Shown: positions 1 through 13,098, numbered from the stretch's first letter. The stretch: 64,000 bases of DNA from Glandiceps talaboti (GCF_964340395.1 NC_135569.1:18760457-18824456); one strand, 5' to 3'. The notes: generated from the sequence alone by a model not told the origin. Translations and numbers: made by a program.

Positions 1-235
1 AGTACCGGGAGGGTGGGGGTGGGGTTTTTGTGGGGGGGGGGGGGGTGTACAATGTAAGTATTCATCAGTAAGTAGAATACCATGAATGCTATATATAATG
101 CTGGGAAAAAATACATCAGTTTTAGTTCAGTCAATTGCAAGTAATCATTATTGGGGTGGGGGTGTACAATGTTGGTATGCATCAGTAAGTAGAATACCGT
201 GAAAACTTTATAAAAAAATACATCCCCAAAAACAT
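1..235. repeat. G-rich duplicated segment
   Basis: A G-homopolymer stretch is followed by GTGTACAATGT and CATCAGTAAGTAGAATACC; the same pair recurs about 117 bases later (near 45 and 162). It looks like two diverged units of a repeat cut by the window edge. No gene is visible. Confidence 0.5.
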
Positions 236-317
236 AAATTCAGCTTGTTCCCCTTTAATGATTTTGGATTCCGGGGTTTCCATGTTACCAATTTTCAGGT
301 TTTTTTCGTAGTAATCT

Positions 318-420
318 TACATATATATGTATGTATGTATATGTGTCTGTCTGTCTGTGTATATTTCTGTGTGTGTCTCTGCATGTGTATATCTGTCTGT
401 GTCTGTCTGTCTATCTGTGA

Positions 421-474
<54 letters not shown>
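318..474. repeat. TG/TC-rich microsatellite ending in (GT)n
   Basis: Alternating TG and TC runs merge into a pure (GT)n tract from about 421 to 474. The open frames across it on both strands are translations of the dinucleotide run. Confidence 0.9.
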
Positions 475-477
<3 letters not shown>

Positions 478-645
478 ATATAAAAGCATAAACAAAGAAG
501 ATAATTCTTTGTCATAATTTGGCAGTACTTTCATCTTTCAACAAACCTTTGACCTAACTTTATTTAAATTACAGTCCAGTTGTTGAAAATCTAACATTTT
601 AAAGCTGCACTGGCTGTAGTTGGAATATTTTTAAAAATGTTTTGT

Positions 646-3600
646 GAGGTACAATAACATTTATTTATACTAACATAATAATGTACACTGTGAACAATAT
701 CATATCACTTGTGTTATGTACAATAACTTACTTTTATTTATACTAACATAATATTGTACACTGTGAACAATATCACATCACTTGTGTTATGTACAATAAC
801 TTACATTTATTTATACTAACATAATATTGTACACTGTGAACAATATCACATCACTTGTGTTAGGTACAATAACTTACTTTTATTTATACTAACATAATAT
901 TGTACACTGTGAACAATATCACATCACTTGTGTTAGGTACAATAACTTACTTTTATTTATACTAACATAATATTGTACACTGTGAACAATATCATATCAC
1001 TTGTGTTAGGTACAATAACTTACATTTATTTATACTAACATAATATTGTATACTGTGAACAATATCACATCACTTGTGTTAGGTACAATAACTTACATTT
1101 ATTTATACTAACATAATATTGTATACTGTGAACAATATCACATCACTTGTGTTAGGTACAATAACTTACTTTTATTTATACTAACATAAACACTGTGAAC
1201 AATATCATATCACTTGTGTTAGGTACAATAACTTACTTTTATTTATACTAACATAATATTGTACACTGTGAACAATATCATATCACTTGTGTTATGTACA
1301 ATAACTTACATTTATTTATACTAACATAATATTGTACACTGTGAACAATATCATATCACTTGTGTTATGTACAATAACTTACATTTATTTATACTAACAT
1401 AATATTGTACACTGTGAACAATATCATATCACTTGTGTTAGGTACAATAACATTTATTTATACTAACATAATATTGTACACTGTGAACAATATCATATCA
1501 CTTGTGTTAGGTACAATAACTTACATTTATTTATACTAACATAATATTGTACACTGTGAACAATATCATATCACTTGTGTTAGGTACAATAACTTACATT
1601 TATTTATACTAACATAATATTGTACACTGTGAACAATATCATATCACTTGTGTTAGGTACAATAACTTACTTTTATTTATACTAACATAATATTGTACAC
1701 TGTGAACAATATCATATCACTTGTGTTAGGTACAATAACTTACATTTATTTATACTAACATAATATTGTACACTGTGAACAATATCATATCACTTGTGTT
1801 AGGTACAATAACTTACTTTTATTTATACTAACATAATATTGTACACTGTGAACAATATCACATCACTTGTGTTAGGTACAATAACTTACTTTTATTTATA
1901 CTAACATAATATTGTACACTGTGAACAATATCATATCACTTGTGTTAGGTACAATAACTTACATTTATTTATACTAACATAATATTGTACACTGTGAACA
2001 ATATCACATCACTTGTGTTAGGTACAATAACTTACATTTATTTATACTAACATAATATTGTACACTGTGAACAATATCACATCACTTGTGTTATGTACAA
2101 TAACTTACTTTTATTTATACTAACATAATATTGTACACTGTGAACAATATCACATCACTTGTGTTAGGTACAATAACTTACTTTTATTTATACTAACATA
2201 ATAATGTACACTGTGAACAATATCACATCACTTGTGTTAGGTACAATAACTTACATTTATTTATACTAACATAATAATGTACACTGTGAACAATATCATA
2301 TCACTTGTGTTAGGTACAATAACTTACTTTTATTTATACTAACATAATATTGTACACTGTGAACAATATCATATCACTTGTGTTAGGTACAATAACTTAC
2401 TTTTATTTATACTAACATAATATTGTACACTGTGAACAATATCACATCACTGGTGTTAGGTACAATAACTTACATTTATTTATACTAACATAATATTGTA
2501 CACTGTGAACAATATCATATCACTTGTGTTAGGTACAATAACTTACTTTTATTTATACTAACATAATATTGTACACTGTGAACAATATCACATCACTGGT
2601 GTTAGGTACAATAACTTACATTTATTTATACTAACATAATATTGTACACTGTGAACAATATCATATCACTTGTGTTAGGTACAATAACTTACTTTTATTT
2701 ATACTAACATAATATTGTACACTGAACAATATCACATCACTTGTGTTAGGTACAATAACTTACTTTTATTTATACTAACATAATATTGTACACTGTGAAC
2801 AATATCACATCACTTGTGTTATGTACAATAACTTACTTTTATTTATACTAACATATTATTGTACACTGAACAATATCATATCACTTGTGTTATGTACAAT
2901 AACTTACATTTATTTATACTAACATAATATTGTACACTGTGAACAATATCATATCACTTGTGTTAGGTACAATAACTTACTTTTATTTATACTAACATAA
3001 TATTGTACACTGTGAACAATATCACATCACTTGTGTTATGTACAATAACTTACTTTTATTTATACTAACATAATATTGTACACTGTGAACAATATCATAT
3101 CACTTGTGTTAGGTACAATAACTTACATTTATTTATACTAACATAATATTGTACACTGTGAACAATATCACATCACTTGTGTTAGGTACAATAACTTACT
3201 TTTATTTATACTAACATAATATTGTACACTGTGAACAATATCATATCACTTGTGTTAGGTACAATAACTTACTTTTATTTATACTAACATAATAATGTAC
3301 ACTGTGAACCAAATCACATCACTTGTGTTATATACAATAACTTACTTTTATTTATACTAACATAATAATGTACACTGTGAACAATATCACATCACTTGTG
3401 TTATGTACAATAACTTACTTTTATTTATACTAACATAATATTGTACACTGTGAACAATATCACATCACTTGTGTTATGTACAATAACTTACTTTTATTTA
3501 TACTAACATAATATTGTACACTGTGAACAATATCACATCACTTGTGTTAGGTACAATAACTTAAATTTATTTATACTAACATAATATTGTACACTGTGAA

Positions 3601-4606
3601 CAATATCACATCACTTGTGTTATGTACAATAACTTACTTTTATTTATACTAACATAATAATGTACACTGTGAACAATATCACATCACTTGTGTTATGTAC
3701 AATAACTTACTTTTATTTATACTAACATAATAATGTACACTGTGAACAATATCACATCACTTGTGTTATGTACAATAACTTACTTTTATTTATACTAACA
3801 TAATAATGTACACTGTGAACAATATCACATCACTTGTGTTATGTACAATAACTTACTTTTATTTATACTAACATAATATTGTACACTGTGAACAATATCA
3901 CATCACTTGTGTTAGGTACAATAACTTACTTTTATTTATACTAACATAATATTGTACACTGTGAACAATATCACATCACTTGTGTTATGTACAATAACTT
4001 ACTTTTATTTATACTAACATAATATTGTACACTGTGAACAATATCATATCACTTGTGTTAGGTACAATAACTTACTTTTATTTATACTAACATAATATTG
4101 TACACTGTGAACAATATCACATCACTGGTGTTAGGTACAATAACTTACATTTATTTATACTAACATAATAATGTACACTGTGAACAATATCACATCACTT
4201 GTGTTATGTACAATAACTTACTTTTATTTATACTAACATAATATTGTACACTGTGAACAATATCACATCACTTGTGTTAGGTACAATAACTTACTTTTAT
4301 TTATACTAACATAATATTGTACACTGTGAACAATATCACATCACTTGTGTTATGTACAATAACTTACTTTTATTTATACTAACATATTATTGTACACAGT
4401 GAACAATATCATATCACTTGTGTTAGGTACAATAACTTACTTTTATTTATACTAACATAATATTGTACACTGTGAACAATATCATATCACTTGTGTTAGG
4501 TACAATAACTTACTTTTATTTATACTAACATAATAATGTACACTGTGAACAATATCACATCACTTGTGTTATGTACAATAACTTACTTTTATTTGTACTA
4601 ACATAA
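646..4606. repeat. 73-bp satellite array, about 54 copies
   Basis: The unit contains TTTATTTATACTAACATAAT and CACTGTGAACAATATCA and recurs every 73 bases (for example GTACAATA at 1223 and 1296). Copies are very similar and vary mostly at a few positions: CTTACT or CTTACA, CATATCAC or CACATCAC, TTAGGT or TTATGT, and AATATT or AATAATG. A few copies carry short deletions (near 1190, 2723 and 2867). Edges are sharp. High identity suggests recent expansion or homogenisation. No coding potential. Confidence 0.97.
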
Positions 4607-5490
4607 AAAGTGACCCATTTGGATGGCACATACCCATACAACTTTCTATGGGAGTCCCCCCTCCTCCTCCCCAAGTCAATGGCAAGCTTGTAATGCTAAC
4701 TTTCTTTGACCTTCATCCTCAAGGTCAAATAGCATAAATTAAATTGTTGTAAAACTTCACAGTTTGCCTGCTATTTAAACTATTGAAGTTTAAAATTGAC
4801 CCAATTTGTGTTATATTAACCATATCCATATTATCGATAATGGTCTTTCTGAGATCTCGACCTTTGACCTTGACCTCTGTCTTCAAGGTCAAAGAGCCAA
4901 CAATTTATCATGCATTAGAGTGCATAGTACACAGCAGAGATACATAGACCAATTTCAACCAAGCCGAGCACAAATGTCAGAAACAGCAGTCCACATATGC
5001 GTGGTACTTGACCTTGACAATAATGGTTGAATGGCGGCCATATTTATTGTCAAATTTGACATTCTGTGCACTAACTCTGTACTGTGTCAGACTGTACTGG
5101 TAGCTTTTTTTTAATACATAGAAATCTAAATTAAGTGACTTAACCCATGTTATTTATAATGAGCTTCAAGACCTTGATATTGCTTTTTTTTGGTGACCTT
5201 TACAATAATGATAAAATATTGATCACATTTGTCATAACAAATTCAGCATATGAATTAGCTAGTATTAGTTGAAATACTGGAGACTGTCTTTGATGAAGAG
5301 TTATGAAAATTTGTCAGTTTATGAATAATTTTCAGATGAATATTGAGCTCAAAAGGGTATTCACCTGAAAGTACAAACCTGCTACATCATTTTTTCATCT
5401 GCGTTATTGACACTACAAATCAATTGTAGATGAACAATAAAAAGTTAGTAAAGAATTTATAGATAACACTTACCACTCTTACCTGTTAGG
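4607..5490. other. Noncoding stretch with palindromic TGACCTTGA/TCAAGGTCA modules
   Basis: No convincing gene. At about 4704-4729 and 4863-4894 a TTTGACCTT half is followed by AAGGTCAAA, forming short inverted repeats; another TGACCTTGAC lies near 5010. TCAAGGTCA also matches an orphan nuclear-receptor half-site, but the pattern fits an old dispersed repeat at least as well. Confidence 0.4.
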
Positions 5491-5502
5491 TGTAGGTAGA
5501 CT

Positions 5503-5594
5503 GTAAGATACGTCGTGACGTTTCGCCCTCACCAGCCTACTCTCGTGAGAGGGGTTGACCGATGTGTGAGGGCACCCTTCACGGCGTACCTTAC
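5503..5594. repeat. Foldback with central hairpin
   Basis: The arms 5503-5534 and 5563-5594 are imperfect reverse complements (about three quarters of 32 positions). Between them lies a perfect small stem, CTCTC-GT-GAGAG, at 5540-5551. The block is clearly GC-richer than its surroundings. It could be a mini transposable element or a structured RNA; nothing identifies which. Confidence 0.5.
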
Positions 5595-6036
5595 ATACTA
5601 GTGTAGGTGATGTATACTTGATATTCTGTAGACTTACCATGTAATAGATATTGCCTTGAAATACACAGCCATGGATACACTAAAGACGACAGTACCTTAA
5701 ATTCACTCAGTCATTAGTAGTATTTATAGCATTATGCCAACAATTATTGAGACTGAGAATGTAGTCATACTCGTATGGTAATTCTGGCTATATGGTCCCC
5801 TGGATTTGAGAGTTTAATTTGAATGTTTGTAGTGAAATTGACCAACCCACCCCCCTGATAAAAAGAGGATTAAATGTTTGATAGCTCTACTGAGCTCTGT
5901 ATGCAGTTGAATTTAGGCCGCATTGAAAAGTGATTACTCTAAAATCCATATTATCTAGTCAATGCTAGGGGTGTCATCGCTGCCAAGCAATTCTTTGTTG
6001 CCAATTTGAATCACCATACAAGGATCGACACATGCT

Positions 6037-6076
6037 TTTTTTTTCTTTTTTCTTTTTTTTTGGGGGGGGGGGGGGT

Positions 6077-6133
<57 letters not shown>
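6037..6133. repeat. Poly-T, poly-G and (CA)n tract
   Basis: A T-rich run, then about 14 G, then (CA)n from about 6079 to 6132. Simple low-complexity sequence. Confidence 0.95.
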
Positions 6134-6137
<4 letters not shown>

Positions 6138-6233
6138 TGCTTGACTTCAGATTATGAAGAGTTATAATGGAATGTGCCATTATAACTCTAAATACATACA
6201 TACAGAAAGTTAAAAGAAATGGGAGACTTTATT

Positions 6234-6500
6234 GTATTGTTGTAATGTAACTGTTGAATATGACGCGCAACGATGATGGCAAATAAAGACGGCGACACGA
6301 CAGTAATAGAGATGGCGGCGACACGGCGGAGGTTTGTGAGGTTTATGTGTGTTCGTATGAGAGATTAAGGCCATAGACAACAAGTGAAAAATATGTAAAA
6401 CCTACAAAGGACTAACCAACGAACCATTGCCAATCAACCAACCAACCGACCAACCGACCAACCAACCAACCAACGCCAACCAACCAACCAACAAAGTAAT
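6234..6500. repeat. CpG-rich patch followed by (CCAA)n-like repeat
   Basis: 6260-6330 is unusually CpG-rich for this window (repeated GGCGACACG). 6413-6496 is an irregular CCAA/CCGA tetranucleotide repeat. The open frames across it on the minus strand are repeat translations. Confidence 0.6.
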
Positions 6501-7625
6501 CAACCATAGAGACCCACCTGGTCACAGAAAACCAAAAAACAGAATAAGAAACCAGACGTACGGAAGGGGATAACAAAAAATCGATGGGGGTTCTGTTTGT
6601 GTATGTCAATATGTAATGTATGATCACGTGCAGCGATGACAGCAGACCGAAACGCGAGGTAGATGATGGCGCAGATATGACGATTGGTACCGTAGACGCA
6701 AAAATGATAGTGTATTTGATGTATGTATGTTGGAAGGGGTGAGGTGGGATTCTTAAAAGAGCAATCACTCATGCAGTCATATACTTAAAAAAACTCATGA
6801 AATTTACTTGGTGCTGATGTCTAAAACTGTTTTTCTGTTCCTTTAAACTGCTCCAAAAGTTCTACTTATAAAATAACTTGAAAATACAATTCAATAGATA
6901 AATTACATTTTAATAGATATACATAACTGTAAAATACACATCAGCATCGTAGTAATCACATACATCAATCAGTCTTGGGTCTTCTTATCAACACAGGCTA
7001 AAAGAAAGAAATTTAAGAAATAGTATAAGAATTGAAGTATTCACTCACAATGCAATTATATTATTTTCTAAACTAATTTTATATTGCAGACATGACAATC
7101 AAATAGAAATAAAGTTTCTAAATCTAACTTTCAATGTATAAACATATTAAATATTAAAAAGAAAGTTTTTTGACTCACATTTTCCATCATTTGTCCATCT
7201 TTCTTGAGCCTGGCTTCCTGAAAATAAACTTGCATGGAAATTGTATTAATACAGTTTGGTTAATATATTGTGTTTTATTTTATAAAATAATGAAAAAATA
7301 CATTCAATATAAATTACATTTACCAAAGTGCTCCCATATGGTTGATATTAAATTTTCAAGGTTATAATTTGTAGACAATTTTTTTTCATGAATTGGGAAT
7401 AAATCAAATCTTGTTTTGTTGTCTTACTGTTTCTCTCTGAAAAATCGACCCCAATGGTAAGAAAAGCCAATGAGAATAAGTCAGGCAAAAGCATTTTTAT
7501 ACTATCAAATTGATTAATATGAAATAATAACTTTGACTAAAGTTGCACAAAGTGGGTAGAATTTGTATGTGTTATCAAAATGTGTATTTTTGTCCTATGT
7601 CAGAGAATTTATTTTTTTGCAGAAG
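6500..7625. other. Unique AT-rich sequence, no gene seen
   Basis: Short open frames only, none with a recognisable domain or credible splice context. Confidence 0.5.
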
Positions 7626-7629
7626 TAAT

Positions 7630-8860
7630 GGGAAGGGGGGGGGGGGTGCACAACCCCCATAGGTGGGAAAGGTCTGCTGGAAAGCAGTGTATTTTGTGTA
7701 TACTTTCCTGGGCTGGAAAACCTTGGAAAACCCTGTTCAACTGGACTGATAGAGTTTGCTGCAATTGCATCTTAGAATAATTCTATAATTTTCAAAACAT
7801 TATTACAATTCTTAAAAGTGAGATTTCATTTTCCAAAAGACAATTAATTTGGTCAGTTTTTAGCTATTTCATCATACAAACTCACGCCTATATGTATCAT
7901 AGATCTGTACAGTATCTATTTTGTGCTATAAAGTTGGTATTAGAAAGTGTCTCAATTTTTGGGTATGTAGTTTGACAACAGTAAGGGTTTGGTGATCCCA
8001 GCAAAGCCTCCTAGTATCATTTCACACAGAGTTGTCCTGTCATATGAACATGTTTAATGAGAGTAATCCATAATGCCAATACTATTTCAACTTTAAGTGC
8101 AATTAATTATGAAAGGAGAATTAGAAATTAATAGTCATTGGTGCCTAATTATGTGCTTATTTATTATATATTATTATTTATTATTATTATATATTAGTAT
8201 TTATTATATATTAGTATTTATCGTATGTTAGTACTTATTATTTATTAGTGATTATTTATTATATGTTATTATTATTATTACACTAAAGTTATTATTATCA
8301 TTATTGTTATTAAGATAGAATTTAATAGTAGGGCCGGCAAAGAAAATTTATCTAAAGTGTGCTTCTTTGAACTAGTATTGGCAAAATAAACCACTTTCAT
8401 TAATGTTGTTCACATGACCATGAATCCTAGGATGAGGTGGGCAACTCTTTGTGAAATGACATAGGGAGGCTATGTTGAAACCCCCAAAACCCAAACTGTT
8501 GTCATACTACACACCCTAAAAAAGGGTCTGACCCTTTCTTATACCAACTGTATCACACAAAATACATACTATACAGGTGTATAATACATGTAGACGGTAC
8601 TTCATATGATGAAATACTTAAAAACTGATCAAAAATAATTATTTTTTTGAGAAATGAAATCTTACTTTTAGCAATTGTAAGAATTATTTTGAAAAAAATA
8701 TGAATATTTTGAGCTACAATTACAATAAAATCTACCAGTCTAGATGGGCAGGGTTTTCCAAAAATCTTCTGGTCGAGAAAAGTATATACCCTATGTCATA
8801 CCTTATGACATACAAACTTTACAGCAGACCCTCCCCATATGGTCCATGGGAGTTGCCCCA
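7630..8860. repeat. Long inverted repeat, arms about 440-470 bp
   Basis: The left arm (7630-8069) is an imperfect reverse complement of the right arm (8392-8860). Matched landmarks include GGTCTGCTG (left) with CAGCAGACC (right), GGAAAACCCTG with CAGGGTTTTCC, and TTGACAACAGT with ACTGTTGTCA. By eye identity is about 70 percent over most of the length. The loop (8070-8391) is an AT-rich TTATTA tract. It is either two opposed copies of one dispersed element or a foldback element. Confidence 0.75.
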
Positions 8861-9590
8861 GCTATGTATTCATTACAAGTAATATTTGTAATTGCTCAAT
8901 CAGTTTTTGAATTAATTATGCAGTAAATATTGATTTTTGATTACAAATATGGCCGCCATTTGGTAACATTTGCATATGTTGAAAAAAAAGAGTGACATGC
9001 ATATTTTCCATATGACATGTCACCTTTGTGCCAGTTTTGAAAGAAATCGGATATTACAAGTCTGAGAAATGACATATTACGGACAGATGGAGCCCATTGT
9101 AATAGTCACACACTTTGGGGGACTAAAAATGCTTTTGGTGGACAGATTCTATTCCCTTTTCTAAACATTGTAATCTCTGCTTGAGAGAGAAACACAAGTG
9201 TGGTAAACAATATAGTTTTGTTCAAAATTTCAGTTGATAAATATTGAATCAAACTTTTATAATAGCAATACTTTTCCAGTGATGTGCACAAATTTTAGTT
9301 TGGATAATTACCTTTGTTATAATAGAATAATTTGCTAAATTCAGTTTTAATTTAGCAAAACCAATTGCAACCTACAGGAGCATTTTGGTTTACACCATTT
9401 GTATTTTTACAGCTTTTATTTTTATTTATTTTTTCCGGAGCTTAATGACAGAGACAGGAGTAGTTTTCTGATAAAACTTTTTTTTTAAACTACTCCCATG
9501 GTAAAAAAACTACTAATGGTCTTTGCTTAGTGCTCAGTGATCATCGTGTTACAAACCTTTTGTAAATGTATACTTTTAGTTTTAGTCTTT
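8861..9590. other. AT-rich spacer, no gene seen
   Basis: Contains ATGGCCGCCATTTGG (about 8949) and short open frames without features. An isolated relative of the downstream 20-bp unit (ACTACTCCCATGGTAAAAAA) occurs near 9489. Confidence 0.4.
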
Positions 9591-11300
9591 TCACCCCTAA
9601 TTTGCATATCACAGGAGATCATCATATCAAGAATACATCTTAATCTAATGATAGACTTTTGACTAAAAAGAGACATTATTAGGCCCTAATTTGCATATCA
9701 AAGATGAGATCATACTGTTATAGACCTTTTGGAATTATAGACTTTTAGTTTCATTCTTTTAAGCCCTAATTTGCATATCAATGATGAGATCATACTGTTA
9801 TAGACCTTTTGGAATTATAGACTTTTAGTTTCATTCTTTTAAGCCCTAATTTGCATATCACTGATGAGATCATTGTGTTATAGACCTTTTGGAATTATAG
9901 ACTTTTAGTTTCATTCTTTTAAGCCCTAATTTGCATATCACTGATGTGATCATCGTATCAAGAATACATCTTAATCTAATTATAGACTTTTGACCAAAAA
10001 GAGACATTTTTAGATTGTAATTTGCATATCACTGATGTGATCATCGTATCAAGATTACATCTTAATCTAATTATAGACTTTTGACCAAAAAGACACATTT
10101 TTAGATTGTAATTTGCATATCACTGATGGGATTACCATGCGACCCTGTGAACAATTCGTAAACTAAACACCCCTGAAATTGCTCCCACCAACTTTCAGTC
10201 AAATCTGCTCTGTAGTTTTGGAATTACAAATTTTTGACCAAAAAGACACAATTTTTAACCCTAATTTGAATATCACTGATGGGATCATTGTGTTATAGAC
10301 CTTTTGGAATTATAGACTTTTAGTTTTATTCTTTTAAGCCCTAATTTGCATATCACTGACGGGATCATTGTGTTATAGACCTTTTGGAATTATAGACTTT
10401 TAGTTTTATTCTTTTAAGCCCTAATTTGCATATCACTGACGGGATCATTGTGTTATAGACCTTTTGGAATTATAGACTTTTAGTTTTATTCTTTTAAGCC
10501 CTAATTTGCATATCAATGATGAGATCATCCTATGAAGAATACATCTTAATCTAATTATAGACTTTTGACCAAAAAGACACATTTTTAGATTGTAATTTGC
10601 ATATCACTGATGTGATCATCGTGTTTAGACCTTTTGTAATGATAGACTTTCAGTTTTAGTCTTTTAAGCCCTAATTTGCATATCAATGATGAGATCATCG
10701 TTTCAAGAATACATCTTAATCTAATTGTAGACTGTTGACCAAAAGAACACATTTTCGGATCGTAATTTTCATATCACTGATGGGATCACCATGTGATGAA
10801 CAATTCGTAAACTAAACACCCTTAAAACTGCTCCCACCAAATTTCAGTCAAATCTGCTCTGTAGTTTTGGAATTACAAATTTTTGACCAAAAAGACACAA
10901 TTTTTAGCCCTAATTTGCATATCAATGATGTGATCATACTGTTATAGACTTTTTGGAATTATAGACTTTTAGTTTAATTTATTCTTTTAAGCCCTAATTT
11001 GCATATCAATGATGTGATCATATCAAGAATACATTTTAATCTAATTATAGACTTTTGACCAAAAAGACACATTATTAGCCCCTAATTTGCATATCACTGA
11101 TGGGATCATCGTGTTATATACCATTTGTAAATGTATACTTTTAGTTTTAGTCTTTTTAGCCCTAATTTGCATATCACTGACGAGATCATTATATCAAGAA
11201 TACATCTTAAACTAAACACCCCTAAGAATGCTCCCACCAAATTTTAGTCAAATCTGTTGAGTGGATTTTTGACCATAAGACATTTTTAGCCCTAATTTGT
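9590..11300. repeat. About 80-bp array containing POU octamer sites
   Basis: The unit is recognised by CCCTAATTTGCATATCA, GATGAGATCAT and TTATAGACTTTTAGTTT and recurs at about 80 bases (9763, 9843, 9923), with 72-90-bp variants. About 16 copies keep ATTTGCAT, the exact octamer bound by POU-family factors. Two interspersed segments (about 10140-10230 and 10795-10890) share CTCCCACCAA and AATCTGCTCTGTAGTTTTGG, so the array has a longer-range substructure. Functional binding is inference. Confidence 0.9.
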
Positions 11301-11356
11301 ACACATGCAGACATTTCACTACAGCATTACTAAAACCTCTATTGAATTGTGCTAAA

Positions 11357-12205
11357 AACTACTCCCACGGTAGGAAAAACTACTCCTATGGTAAAAAATG
11401 TACTCCTGTGGTAAAAAAATGTACTCCTGTGGTAAAAAATGTACTCCTATGGTAAAAAATGTACTCCTATGGTAAAAAAATGTACTCCTGTGGTAAAAAA
11501 TGTACTCCTGTGGTAAAAAATGTACTCCTGTGGTAAAAAATGTACTCCTATGGTAAAAAATGTACTCCTATGGTAAAAAATGTACTCCTGTGGTAAAAAA
11601 TGTACTCCTGTGGTAAAAAAATGTACTCCTATGGTAAAAAATGTACTCCTATGGTAAAAAATGTACTCCTATGGTAAAAAATGTACTCCTGTGGTAAAAA
11701 ATGTACTCCTATGGTAAAAAATGTACTCCTGTGGTAAAAAATGTACTCCTATGGTAAAAAATGTACTCCTGTGGTAAAAAATGTACTTCTATGGTAAAAA
11801 ATGTACTCCTGTGGTAAAAAATGTACTCCTATGGTAAAAAATGTACTCCTGTGGTAAAAAATGTACTCCTGTGGTAAAAAATGTACTCCTGTGGTAAAAA
11901 ATGTACTCCTATGGTAAAAAATGTACTCCTGTGGTAAAAAATGTACTCCTGTGGTAAAAAATGTACTCCTATGGTAAAAAAATGTACTCCTATGGTAAAA
12001 AATGTACTCCTGTGGTAAAAAATGTACTCGGGATAGAAACTAAACTACTTCTGTGCTAAACAAAAAACAATTCCCATGGTAAAAAATTATTCCCATGAAA
12101 TAAAAACTACTCCCATGGTAAAATAAAAACTACTGGTAAAAAATGTACTCGGGATAAAAACTACTTCTATGGTAAACAAAAAACAATTCCCATGGTAAAA
12201 AAAAA
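11357..12205. repeat. 20-bp minisatellite, about 33 regular copies
   Basis: ATGTACTCCTRTGGTAAAAA repeats exactly every 20 bases (occasional 21) from about 11397 to 12029. Degenerate copies with CCCATGGTAAAA lie on both sides. The R position alternates between G and A without an obvious rule. Confidence 0.97.
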
Positions 12206-12432
12206 TCCAATTAAAAAAAAGAAATCGTGGTATTTTTATAGTTTGTTTTTCGTGTGGGTATTTTGTATGTTTTGGGGGTTTTATTTTTGTTTCTATTTTC
12301 TTCAGTTCTGGAATTTGTGTTTGGATTTGGATAACATGATACTTTTGTAGATGAAAGCCCCCCCCCCCCACCAAAAAAACAACAACAAAAAGCAAATTTA
12401 AAACAACAACAACAACAACAACAACAACATTT
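12206..12432. repeat. Low-complexity tract ending in (CAA)n
   Basis: T-rich sequence, a C-run near 12358-12370, and (ACA)n at 12395-12430. On the minus strand the triplets read as poly-Cys, which inflates an open frame there. Confidence 0.8.
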
Positions 12433-12852
12433 TAATCCTAATTTTTCATCTGTCCACCCTATGCTACACTTTTGTCTACTTCTTAACAATGAAACTGGCC
12501 AAACTGTCTTCCATTGTTCCCCAAACCAAACGCTTATAAAGTACCGACATGCAAAAGAAAAAAACAACACGTCACTTATCCAAACATAACAACAGGTATA
12601 CATCACTTCAGGCATTCTCCAAGTCCATCTTCTCAAGTCATCCATGGCAGTCCTTATATTCATCTTCCAGTCGTAGAGTTGACGTATACAGCGACAGACA
12701 ACGACATGTAGTACAGACAGCAAATACACCCAGAAATACATAACCATCTTCAATTCTAGCTTTCTTCCAACCAAACCTCTCAAACTGCAACAAACCACTT
12801 CGACCAAACCAAGCATACTTCCAGAAAATCTTCCATCCGTTCTTTCTCTCAC

Positions 12853-12918
12853 CAGGTCACGTATGTAGCACAGAACTAAGTAATACAGTGTCAGCAGGCA
12901 AAGGCATCGGGCATCCAT
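12853..12918 (-). CDS. Candidate first exon with signal-peptide-like start
   Basis: On the minus strand an ATG at 12918 in good context (A at -3, G at +4) opens 22 codons: MDARCLCLLTLYYLVLCYIR, then D and L. A charged start followed by a long hydrophobic run looks like a signal peptide or signal anchor. The codons end at a near-consensus donor, CTG|GTGAGA, with the intron beginning at 12852. A TATATATA box (12974-12981) sits 56 bases upstream of the ATG. If real, the gene runs leftward, but I found no matching second exon. Reading straight through the donor gives a longer open frame ending in poly-Cys from (CAA)n, which I regard as spurious. Family unknown. Confidence 0.3.
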
Positions 12919-12973
12919 CTTTTTTGTAGCGTGAGCTGCGGTCAAAGACGGCTTTCACAACGGGATAACTCTC

Positions 12974-12981
12974 TATATATA
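12974..12981 (-). promoter_or_regulatory. Candidate TATA box for the minus-strand exon
   Basis: TATATATA followed on the minus strand by GAGAGTTATCC. Spacing would allow a start near 12945 and a leader of under 30 bases. Support depends on the downstream exon being real. Confidence 0.25.
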
Positions 12982-13098
12982 CACAACTCCAGGTGTTAAA
13001 TTTGAATTGTCAATGAGAACCAATCAAAATAAAGACATCCCCAAACCACCAGCTTTGAATTGACATTTTGGCGGGAAACCATTGTCTATTATATCCAC

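Noticed and set aside
4704-4894. Clustered nuclear-receptor response elements (TCAAGGTCA)
   Set aside because: The mirrored TGACCTTGA/TCAAGGTCA pattern is better explained by an old dispersed repeat; no evidence of regulatory use.
9590-11300. CTGATGAG in the 80-bp units as further hammerhead ribozymes
   Set aside because: No GAAA at the required place and no stem II or stem I pairing; only part of the core by chance.
12211-12945. A 244-codon minus-strand protein with a poly-Cys tract
   Set aside because: The poly-Cys part is translation of (CAA)n, the first codon is TTG, and a near-consensus splice donor lies after the first 22 codons from the real ATG.
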